DNA of 64,000 bases. Source: Brachionus manjavacas. Taxonomy: Eukaryota; Rotifera; Eurotatoria; Ploima; Brachionidae. The DNA is taken from the NCBI GenBank assembly GCA_019054805.1, contig JAHQIY010000001.1, forward strand, positions 5,408,501 through 5,472,500, given 5' to 3'. The translations under genes were made by a program, and so were the position numbers. Position 1 is the first letter of the stretch. Each line of letters opens with the position of its first letter. Positions 55,501-64,000 of the stretch are shown here, piece after piece. Under the pieces are notes generated by a model, which did no database searches, was not told the origin of the DNA, and saw only the letters and a program-made list of their open reading frames with translations.

Positions 55501-58500
55501 TAAGTAAAATGAATATGAAATGAAAAAAAAAAACTAAACAAATTCAGGAGAGAGTGGGGGCAATTTTTCTTTCAATTTCTCAGAGCAGAGCAATTTTTTT
55601 CATAAACATAAATAACTTTTTCAAAATGAATTTTGTTATAAAAAAAATTGAAGCAAAAGTTAGCATTTTTTTTTTTAATTTAAATTAGATTTTGAGCCTT
55701 TATTATTATTGAATAATAAACTATTATCATTATTGCTATTATTATTAAAATTTAGTTATTTTAGACAAAAATTTTACATATCAAATATTTATATCACCAC
55801 TTTGACAAATATCAAAAAAAAATAAATAAAAAGTTCAGTATTCAAGTTTTTTTTTATTGTAAAATTAACTTCACAAATCAATAATCGATTTTCAATTTAT
55901 TTTTAAATTTTTAAATTATCATCATATTTAACAAATTTTTACTTTTAATATTTTAAGATTTCGTTATGTTATCATTTAGGATTTTATGCAAGTTTAGATA
56001 AATTGCTCTGCTCCTGATAAAAAACTGCTCCCAACTTCACTCTTTCCTAATTCAGAAGCAATTATTTATCTATAAATTTAAATATTAATGAAAGTGAATA
56101 ATGTTAATGAATTCAATTTAAAAATTTCTTAAGGTAAGTCACATGACTTTTAATTCATAATAATTAATAATTTTTAATTCATTTATAAATAATGGTTAAA
56201 GCATGAAATTGTCTAAAACTAATTTTCCTCACTGCTAATTTTATAACATAATAGATTAAAAGAAAACCCTAACTAAAGTTAAGACTAATTTATTAAAAAG
56301 ACCCTAGCCTTCTGATTACCCCAAATACTAAACTAGAGCTTCGCTCCGAACCGAATGTATTGAATTTGATACCTAATACTCTGATTGATATTTATCAAAT
56401 GATACCTCTGATACTCGAGTATCATCATCTTCATGCAGCTAAGATCTAAGTAGTGTCAAAAACCCATGTATTTGTTTGTCTTATTCATTTAGTTGAAAAT
56501 GTAATTAGATAATAAAAAAATTTTTTTGAATAAAATTAATCGATAACTGTGAAATTAAAGTTTGTTTGAAAAAAAAAGAAATTTTGACATTCGAACCACA
56601 AATTATACTTTTTATAGTTTTAATAAAAAAATATGCAAGTCGATAATGTTGATCATTTAATACGAAATTAAACTCATCTAAATAAAAAAAAATATAATGC
56701 ACTAAGAGGCTTTCAATAACTTAAACTACTAACGGTCTCAAATCGACTTTTTAAGTTGGTTGAGAGATATGTCAGGGCAGGATTGAGTTATTCGGTTCCA
56801 TTGGTCATCAGATTGGTGGTTGAAAAAAGAAAAAGTTTTGAATCAAGATTTATCAAATATCCAACTCCATTGCGTAATTGCTACCTAACAATTTCTTTTT
56901 TTTTTCTTAACTATCAAATATTTAAACATTTCTAACCTCTAGCTATTTCAAATTATCGTTTTCAATTTTATTTTCATTACTTAACTTTATTTATACTTTT
57001 ATTCTTTTTATTTTATTTTATTAGACTTTATTTTTATTCTGAAAGAGCATTAGCTCGGTACAAATTTACAAATAAATAAATAAATAAAGTGTTTATCTAA
57101 TAAAATCACCGAATATCTAAGATTACTTGAACTTAGGACGATATATTATAAATAAACCAAGGGATGGGACATTTTTTTTTAATTCGAAGAAATTTTAAAA
57201 AATTATTTATAACAAAAATAGAAAAATAAAAATTAAAAAAAGCAACACTAAATTTTTAGATACTATATGCCTGATAACATCAAGTAAAATAATCTTAATA
57301 ATAATAATAATAATGATAATAATAAAGAGCTACAGCAAGCAAGCTTGCGGAGATAAGTGCGCATATGGTAGCTAATTACGCAAAAATTGAGAGATAAATT
57401 AAGGAACTACAATAAAACTTACACAGACGAAACTGAGGTACAAGACGAATACGAGAGATTATACAGATTAATGAGTTAAGTAGATTTAAAGTAATTCAAA
57501 AAATTTGTCATTAATAAGAAATTAATAAAAAATAAATCAAATAATGGTAAAATAATATAAAAAACTAATAAGGGATGATTAATTTCATTTATAGGTACAA
57601 TTGATTAAGAAAAAAAAAATTAAAGAGACATTATAGATATTACATAAGATTATAAAGAACATTACAGGTAAAAAAAAAGATAAATAGAAAATTAAAAAAA
57701 TTAAATTCTAATTATATAAAAGTGTATAATAATCTATCTTCTTTTTTTTTCAATCAAGTATTTTTTAACTTAAAGTTCTCTTATCTACTACATACCCGAA
57801 TGCTGTCTGAGTGACGATAAGTGCCGCAAACAAACTCTCGAATATGTCCATGCTGGTCGGATTGCTGATCACATTGAATTCATTGACCACTTGGACCAGG
57901 TTTTGTACGCGCTCAAATCGCTGCTGTTTGTCGCACGGCGCGAACCAAATTTGATAGAAAGTGTCAATTACCAGCTTTTTGATATTGTCTTCGTCGTTGA
58001 TGCGTCTTAGGATGCGCACGCATATTTCGCGTTTGTGTTCGAATCGCGGCTGATTCAGACAAATGTCTCGCAGTATCTTGATCACTCGTTTGCGCACACT
58101 CACTCCCACGTCCAGTATGCGCTCCGACAACAGCTTGTAGTAGTGGGCAGTGAGTTCAGGCATTATGGTGATGAAGCGGCCGACGAGATCGACCGAGGCC
58201 TCGCGAACACTTATGGTCTGGTGCAGAAAATTGGCCTCCACACACATGTAGACTTTGGGCTTGAGTAGGATGTGCGGATCGGCCTCGATCACCAGCGACA
58301 AACACTTGATGGCTTTGGAGCGCACTTGGGTCGGCGTCGTGCCATCACTGCCCGTCAAATTCACAATGTTCAACAGGTAGAAGTCGAAATTTTTGTCCAA
58401 ATTTTTTTTCGCCGATATGAGGTATTTGGTTAAAAAAAATGCCTCGCCAGCGTCCAAGCCGGTGTTCGACTTTTGGTTGTCGAGCAGTGAGTAGATTTTG

Positions 58501-61500
58501 TGCCTGAGCTCGTTCTGTGTGTTCACTGCGTCTACGCGCTCTTCGCCATGCTCCATCTCTTCGCCTCCATTCACTGGCACATTCACCTCCTTGAGCCACT
58601 GGGCTAGTAGAAAATTTTTGGCATACTTGTGCAATTGATCGTTGACAATCAGACTGTTCAAGTAGGCTACTAGGCTTGACTGTAAGACAAACAACGTGTC
58701 GGCGTCGGAAATTTGAGATTTTTTAATTGACAGCTTGTCGAGTATTTTGTCGATGCGGCTCGGGTACTTTTGGTACTCGAGCGAGTCCTTGCGCAGCTGG
58801 GACACTATGATGCCCAGGTATTCTAGCGAGTTGACCCGGCTGGGCACGTCAACTTGCTCGCTCTGTATTTGATTGACCAGTATTAGGCCTAGCAAATTGA
58901 GCAGTATTTCGGACACGGGCCACTCGGGCTTGTTGGCCGTGACCAGCAGATCTTGGATGAAATTTTCGAACAAGGGCCGAAAGTCAAAGTCGGCCTGTTT
59001 TACTTTGCATTTGGAGAAAAAGTGGGTGAGAAATTTTTTGGCTGTTTGGTTGGCTTGTTCGTAAGTGTTGAGCAGGAAGGTTTCTTTTTGTTCGAAAGTG
59101 AGCTCGCAGTTGTCAGCACGGCTCTCGTCCAGCGTGTTCACTTCGGACTGGACTAGCTGGAGGACCAGGGCGGTGAACATTTGAATGGAGTCGCCGCTGA
59201 AGCACTTGTACGAGCGGCTCGTGCGCTTCGATTGATGCAGCTTGGCCAGCGAGGACAGGATGTCGTCGAGAACGAGCTGTCGGTGACGCTCGTATCTGCT
59301 GAATATGTTGGTGAGTATCTTGAGCGCTTCTAGCTGAAGGTCGTTTATGTTCTCGACAAAAAAGCACATGACTGACAATGACGTCAGCGTTATGATTATG
59401 GTGTCGGTTAGATCGATTTGACCGAGGAGGTGACTGGTGAAGCCGAGCATTTCTCGCACCCGGTTGTACATGTGGTTTATGTGCTTTGAGTTCAAGGCTG
59501 TTTTGGTGTTGATGTTCGATTGAGTGAATAGTTTGCGTTTGGACGCAGGCTTAGAATCCGACGACGACTTGTACACTGGGTCGTAGTGCGGAAATATTAT
59601 TTCGTTCAGAATCAGCTTTTGAAAAACTCCTATTTGTTCGATTAGATCTTCAATTATTAGCTCTTTGGATATTTTGTCCGATGTCATTATTATCAATGAT
59701 AGAATACAGCAATCGGACGCGCGCAGCACTTTGTCTACCAGAATGTCTTTAAGCAACTTTTCTTCATTAGATTCCTTTAAATTTAAAAAAATGTACTATC
59801 TTTAGAAATGGATTTTGGTATTTTAAGAAAGCAAAAGAAAAAGACTGCGGAACCCCACTTGTAGGGACACGTAGAAACAAAAAGTTCGCCTAGTTGTAGG
59901 CGCAGAAAGTCAGAGCATGGCACACCTCCTTTTAGGAGCTTGCAGCCTAAAATAGCTAGGTAAACCTGTTTTTTTTAATTAATTTTTTTGAGAAAATTAA
60001 TTAATTTAATTTTTAAATTAATTTTTTTTCTGATTTTTTTTTATTTTTGTTATAATTATCATTTATTCATAAAATTACGCCAGATTCGGCGATGTTAAAA
60101 ATAAAATAAAATAGAAGAAGGAAGTACTGCTTGTTTTCCCTTTTTTAAAAAATTAAAATTATGTTTAAGATATTAAAAATATAAAAATAAATTTTTAAAT
60201 TTATTTCAATGAACGTCTTTAAGGCGAAATAAAAAAAAATTAAAAGTAAAAATAAATTGAATGGTTTGATTAATTTCTGAAAAAAATTTAAATTAGAAAT
60301 AAATTTTTAATTTCAATAATCATTATTCATTCATTTTTATTTTAAAAAACGATGATCAAAGAAAATTTATTAGGAAAATATAAGAAAATCGATGAAAAAG
60401 CATTAAATACAATGTAGAACTAGGATAAAAAAAATATGTTAAGTTATTAGCCTTTAACTTCAATATTTCAGCATAAAAACTCTCAAATTCATCATACTTA
60501 GAAAAAGTTTAACCTAACTTTAGTAACTTAGATTTACATTTTGCTATGGTTTTAAAAGTCGCATTTTGATCTTCATTTTTAATTTGGCCATCAGACATGT
60601 TTTTCAAAGATGAATCAGATTCACTGCTACTGCATTGACTGTATCAATTTTTTCGTTTGAAATTTTTAATATTTTTTGGAAATAATTAGAAGAACGACAT
60701 TTATTAACTAAATTAACTTGAAATTAATAGCACTGTCGTAGTTTAATTAATAACTAAATCATAAATGGTTGATGAGTTTTACAGATTAAAATTGTAAGTT
60801 TTCCTTAATAATTATTTTGCAATTAAACTCAAAGAAAATGCAACCGCAATGTGAAATTTTATTAATTAGATCAGCCAAAAAATCCAAAAAATTAAATCAA
60901 AAAATGTTTAAAATAAAAAAGACATTTTTCATCCTTTAATATTTTAATAATATTTACTTTTATTTTTTTCAAACCGAGTAATTTATGTTTGGAATAGTCT
61001 TCCTAAATACACCGTCAATTCTGAAACAGTTAATAACTTCAAAATTAACTTGGACAAATGGCTAAAGAAACAGCCTAGTTTACTGCCATAGCTTTGAAGA
61101 AGCTTAACCCGATAGAGTCGCAGTATCTATAAATACTAGTAATAACGTCAATTTCAGTATTTGTTTTTTTACTTAGTTTTCACATTGCCAAATAAATCGA
61201 AAAGTAATTTGTAAGACTGAAAAAGAAAATCATTTGAAATGAAGTTATCAAGTGTCACTGGTGGCAAACAGAGAAAGTGTGGTACTTAGTCAACTGGCAT
61301 AAATATTCAAAAACTGATCAGCTGAATCTTTAAATTGTTTTATGTTTCATTTGTCAGACAAAATTTGGAACATTTTATTAGTGCTTGGTCTTTTACAGTA
61401 AAGACTAAGCTTTTTAAAAGCATCAAGTGTTAATTAAATGAAGAAATATTTGAGAAGTTGACTTTAATGTAAAACAGACAAAGTAAAGGAGTTTTTCAAT

Positions 61501-63778
61501 CTTAACAGACCAACAAATTTATTTTAAATTTATGGTTAATCTAATAACACTAGAGGCCATAAAGCAATTTACAAGGAGCCTTGACTGTGATCACTTCTTA
61601 TCAAGCAGTATTGTTAACAAATGGAATAAACTTTTCCCTGATGTTCTCCATGTAAGGTCAAGATATGTATTCAAGAAATTTGACGATTTTAAAGGAACTT
61701 AATAAATAAATATGAAAAAAGTAAAACTATAAAAAATACTGAAAGCTACTAAAGCGAGCTTTAAGGAGTTCGTTTGCCGGTAAACCTGTCGTAGCGTATT
61801 ATCTTTTAACATAAATAAATAATAAGGCAATTTAAATGAATTGATTTTTTGGATATTTTAATTAAAATTATTTAAATTATAAATTATTTAATATTAGCTA
61901 TGAGGACTGATCAATTTCGTTACCAATTTATCATTTTTTACCCAGTTAGATTATTACTTAATTTGTGAAGTTGGGATAATCTTTCGCGCAGCATTTAAAA
62001 TATATATAATATATTTATATATATATATATAATATATTTTAAATACAATTTAATATTATATCAATTTAATATACAATTTCAAAAATGAAAATTGATTTCA
62101 ATTTCTAATTCCGATTATTATTGTAGCGATAATAAAATGCATTACTATAATGTGAAATATTTCGATTATTTTATGTTTCATTTGGACTTTTAACAGAAAT
62201 TATTTGCGAGGAACGAGCGGTGCGTGACGAGCATATTAAGCATAGACACACGTTAATAAAAACAAATACTGAATAGTTATAAAAAAAATCCTGGACGTAA
62301 ATCGTCAATAGAGTATACACATTAATTGATAAATTACATGTTATTTTTAACTTTTTCGAAACTAAAAAATTATAAAAAACATGCAAATAAAACATAACAT
62401 TAAAGTTAAAGGTTAACACCTCGTTACTAGCAATTATAAAGCCCTGATTCCCTATCTTTTGCAAAACTGTAAATTTAAAATAAATGGTAGCATTTGAATT
62501 GACTTCAATTTTTTTTTGAAAAAAAGTCATTTCAAAGACTTAATAAAAACTATCTAGAACGACAAAAAAATGATATGATCGCCAGAATAACTTGATGGAA
62601 CGATAAAAATTCAAAAAATTAATAAGTCATTATTGAGTCAAGTCGAACGACTTTTTTTGAAAAAAAATTTATTTTTTAAAAAATATTTGTTTCCTAAGCT
62701 AAATCATCAAATTTTATTTTTAAACGAAAAAAAAAATCTTATTTACCTCATTCATAATGTGTAGTGATCGTATTCCATCTTTGATGTTGAAAAAAATCAA
62801 ATTTTGCAATTTGAGCAAATTTTCTTTTCTAACAAGATTGATAGATGAATAAGTGTACATTTTGAATGCTTCTTGAGCCATTTCCGCACATAGTTGACGG
62901 CTTATCAAATACTCGCTGGGAATGTCTTGATCCAAGTCTTTGTTAGTGATCATTTGTTGCAAATCGTTCTCGAAAGAGTCTAATAAATCTTCTAGCAATT
63001 GACTAAACCGTTTCAACGAGTGATGCTCGTTGGGTTGATCGGGCTCTTTTTTTTGACGCACAGGCATCATTTTACTAGGCGTTTTATCGGGATTTTTTTT
63101 TTTCAACCTCAATTCATCTTCACTCTCACTCGATTCTCCTTTAATAGTGGCTTTCGGCGCTCTCGTCCGCCTAGAACCCATAACATCATAGCCCTCTGCC
63201 GCCAACTGCTCGATTAACTCGGGTGTAAAGTCATCAGGCAGGTTTTTATTAGTTTTTTTGTAAAAACTATTCGGTTTGATTGTTTCTTTTTCAACCTTTG
63301 GCTTTGATTCTATTTTGACAGTTTTGAGCGATTCCCTGCTCTCATCATTTACTTTAGGGCTCTCTTCAATAAATTGGACATCAGAAAATTTGTTGGAAAA
63401 AATGCTCCGGTCTTTTTTGATTAAGGACTTTAATAGAGGTGGAAAGGGAATATTTTTTTTTTCATCGTGATGAATGAATTCTATTTTGGAAGTGTCAACT
63501 TGTTTTATCAGAGAGTATATTGATTCGACAAACGAATTTTCAGCGTTGTTTGTGAGTTTGAACGAGTGGTCTTGATAACAGTCATCAACAATTGAAAGTG
63601 AGTCAAAGTTGATGTCCGTGTCTAAGTCAAGGAGTCGTTTGTCAATTGGTCTAACAAAAGGAAGCTCTTTTAATGTGTCGCTTAAATTCGATATGGAGCT
63701 AAAACTGAGTATGGGAACGGAGGGAATCGTGTGGCTAGTTGAGCTTATTTCACATGGCGATGTTGAGGAAATTGACAT
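49544..63778 (-). CDS. NIPBL: NIPBL/SCC2/Nipped-B cohesin loader (4 exons)
   Basis: Exons: 63778-62747, 59774-57796, 55269-53217, 49876-49544 (stop). All junctions have GT donors and AG acceptors with matching phases (0, 2, 0), and the total is exactly 1799 codons, a 1798-aa protein. Exon 1: MAU2-binding N terminus (VPILSFSSISNLSDTLKELP), a charged linker, then NLIFFNIKDGIRSLHIMNE. Exon 2: HEAT repeats, with MTSDKISKELIIEDLIEQIG, HYDPVYK, FVENINDLQLEALKILTNIF, SRYERHRQLVLDDILSSLAK, ALIVTQTAFG. Exon 3: LVSSLATLYLLSKIKPDYL, SCLGNVVNKLSHNFKLAADC, LKEVYTINDSRIQSYSPCDS, FNPKQIIDYIDRYRND. Exon 4: basic then acidic tail. With MAU2 it loads cohesin on DNA and activates its ATPase. It is much shorter than human NIPBL (~2,800 aa), mostly by a reduced disordered N-terminal part. 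Exons 2-3 are clearly GC-richer than exons 1 and 4. Confidence 0.95.
50122..50349 (-). pseudogene. SWIM-type zinc finger fragment
   Basis: The minus frame reads WYCDCKVGARTVGCCSHLAS then VIWYFGLEVCENKLNTSN. The CxC...CxH arrangement (CDC, then CSH) is that of a SWIM finger, often found in MULE-type transposase proteins and other mobile-element ORFs. It is bounded by AT-rich DNA with no partner domain nearby, so it is probably an orphan exon of a dead element inside the NIPBL intron. The related, more decayed copy is at 40095. Confidence 0.6.
50880..50925 (+). mobile_element. LINE-type 3' end hairpin and tail
   Basis: CGCCAGAATTGGCG hairpin, then TTAATTGAATC and a TAATAAATAAATAAATAAA tail. 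The same hairpin is at 8709 (plus) and, as CGCCAGATTCGGCG, at 60076 (minus orientation). Confidence 0.6.
51990..52437. mobile_element. AAGTC-rich MITE-like element
   Basis: The left end CAGAGTTGTTCCTCAAGCCT and the right end (other strand) AGAGTTGGTCAAAAGTCAAA share an 8-9-base core. The right half is full of AAGTC/GACTT words (TGAAGTCAAAGTCAAGTCTG). I see no matching target duplication, so the limits are tentative. Confidence 0.45.
55548..56048. mobile_element. 501-bp TIR element with AATTCAG target duplication
   Basis: The left end runs GAGAGAGTGGGGGCAATTTT ... CAGAGCAGAGCAATTTTTTT. The right end on the other strand runs GGAAAGAGTGAAGTTGGGAG ... CAGGAGCAGAGCAATTTATC. The flanks are AATTCAG at 55541-55547 and 56049-56055 (7 bases, perhaps 8 with one mismatch). 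The inner part is A/T-rich and palindromic. Non-coding; inside NIPBL intron 2. Confidence 0.75.
56725..57090 (+). mobile_element. LINE ORF2 C-terminal fragment and 3' end
   Basis: The frame reads VSNRLFELVERYVRAGLSYS-like words, then RKSFESRFIKYPTPLRNCYL and TISFFF, matching the end of the LINE at 40560. The 3' UTR ends in a CTGAAAGAGCATTAGCTCGG hairpin, TACA and an AAATAAATAAATAAATAAAG tail at 57067-57088. It lies antisense to NIPBL. Confidence 0.8.
57290..57375 (-). repeat. (AAT)n plus AGCTAC hairpin module, copy 2
   Basis: On the minus strand AGCTACCATATGCGCACTTA, TCTCCGCAAGCTTGC and GTAGCTCTTTATTATTATCA, then an (ATT)n tail. Same layout as 22053-22137. The DNA to its right (57376-57478) contains an open stretch LRDKLRNYNKTYTDETEVQD that may belong to the parent element. 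Confidence 0.6.
59843..59938 (+). other. String of short hairpins, possible structured RNA or SINE
   Basis: ACTGCG near 59844 can pair with CGCA...AGT near 59901-59910, enclosing CCCacttgtaGGG and CGCCTagttgtAGGCG. A third hairpin, CTCCTtttAGGAG, follows at 59926-59938. The patch is far less A/T-rich than its surroundings. There is no box A/B, and no second copy was noticed. Confidence 0.35.
60960..61200 (+). mobile_element. LINE ORF2 C-terminal fragment
   Basis: The plus frame reads VWNSLPKYTVNSETVNNFKI then NLDKWLKKQPSLLP and a stop, the standard end of CR1-class ORF2 (WNxLPxxVVxAxSxxxFKxxLD). Antisense to NIPBL. Confidence 0.7.
61500..61815 (+). mobile_element. Second LINE 3' fragment
   Basis: The plus frame reads SLDCDHFLSSSIVNKWNKLF then PDVLHVRSRYVFKKFDDFKG and a stop; same C-terminal pattern as at 60960 but a different family. 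A GAGCTTTAAGGAG-like hairpin and ATAAATAAATAA tail lie at 61757-61820. Confidence 0.6.
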
Positions 63779-64000
63779 ATTGAAAATTTATGATTTTGAA
63801 TTCTATATTTTTTTTCATTTTATATTTTTTTTGATGCTGTTAATAATTTTATCGAAAAGATGATGCAATTATTTTAGTCTTGAAAAATTAGTGTAATTTA
63901 TTAATGAAAAAAATCGATTAACTAAATATTCAATGAATTTAATTTAAATAAATAAAGATTAATATACATTTAAGATTTCGATTTTTCTCTACGAAACAAA
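63779..64000 (-). promoter_or_regulatory. NIPBL upstream region (partial)
   Basis: Only 222 bases upstream of the NIPBL ATG are in the window. They are A/T-rich, with no TATA box or other element I could single out. A further upstream 5' exon outside the window is possible. Confidence 0.35.

Larger units (their letters stand above)
55270..57795. other. NIPBL intron 2 (2.5 kb)
   Basis: Holds a 501-bp TIR element, a LINE tail and an (AAT)n module, listed separately. At 56396-56430 GATACTCGAGTATC is a 14-base palindrome among GATACC words. Otherwise AT-rich. Confidence 0.6.
59775..62746. other. NIPBL intron 1 (3.0 kb)
   Basis: Contains the hairpin string at 59843, a CGCCAGATTCGGCG LINE hairpin at 60076 (minus orientation), two LINE tails listed separately, and a 50-base A/T palindrome at about 61994-62043. 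A 119-codon minus frame at 62171-62530 is A/T-run driven and I do not accept it as a gene. Confidence 0.6.

Noticed and set aside
62171-62530. 119-codon minus-strand open frame in NIPBL intron 1
   Set aside because: Its composition follows A/T runs (F, N, I, V rich), no family is recognised, and the accepted splice sites skip it.

Overview
The window is a very AT-rich, intron-containing animal nuclear sequence. Four things support this: replication-dependent histone genes with the metazoan 3' stem-loop, GT-AG introns, complete orthologues of two animal genes (XPC and NIPBL/SCC2), and many decayed LINEs, Ty3/Gypsy, hAT, pogo/Tigger and SINE copies. The standard genetic code fits every gene. 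The style suggests a small invertebrate; I lean towards a monogonont rotifer (Brachionus-like), but that is a weak inference.

Layout. 2.6-7.9 kb (minus): a two-exon XPC/Rad4 DNA-repair gene with an 814-bp hAT-like TIR element in its intron, a decayed copy of part of its last exon downstream, and an E2F-like palindrome at its start codon. 9.3-25.3 kb: a transposon graveyard (MITEs, two broken Ty3/Gypsy elements, LINE pieces, a hAT transposase) containing a 5'-truncated histone H4 duplicate at 19.0 kb. 26.7-28.7 kb: an H2A gene (minus) and an intact H4 gene (plus), with a LINE fragment between them. 30.5-31.7 kb: a secreted esterase with a 53-bp intron. 33.2-37.0 kb: a broken intron-bearing hAT transposase, a LINE end, a doubtful LTR-like stretch and a 506-bp pogo/Tigger element. 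37.2-45.4 kb (minus): a degraded CR1-like LINE, a nearly full-length two-ORF LINE with a few frameshifts, and a complete tRNA-derived SINE with a 17-bp target duplication. 47.3-48.6 kb: a divergent H2B/H2A pair with a shared promoter. 49.5-63.8 kb (minus): a four-exon NIPBL/SCC2 cohesin-loader gene with large, transposon-filled introns.

The host genes are unrelated housekeeping functions: nucleotide excision repair, chromatin packaging, cohesin loading and one secreted hydrolase. The histone genes look like a cluster broken up by local duplication. The H2A block at 26.7 kb is an inverted copy of the one at 47.8-48.6 kb without its H2B partner, and the H4 at 19.0 kb is a truncated near-identical copy of the one at 28.3 kb. 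I found no clear new multi-gene system. The most original material is the small repeats: several short TIR elements with 7-8 bp target duplications, the SINE family, LINE 3'-end hairpins, and GC-rich exons inside an AT-rich NIPBL gene.
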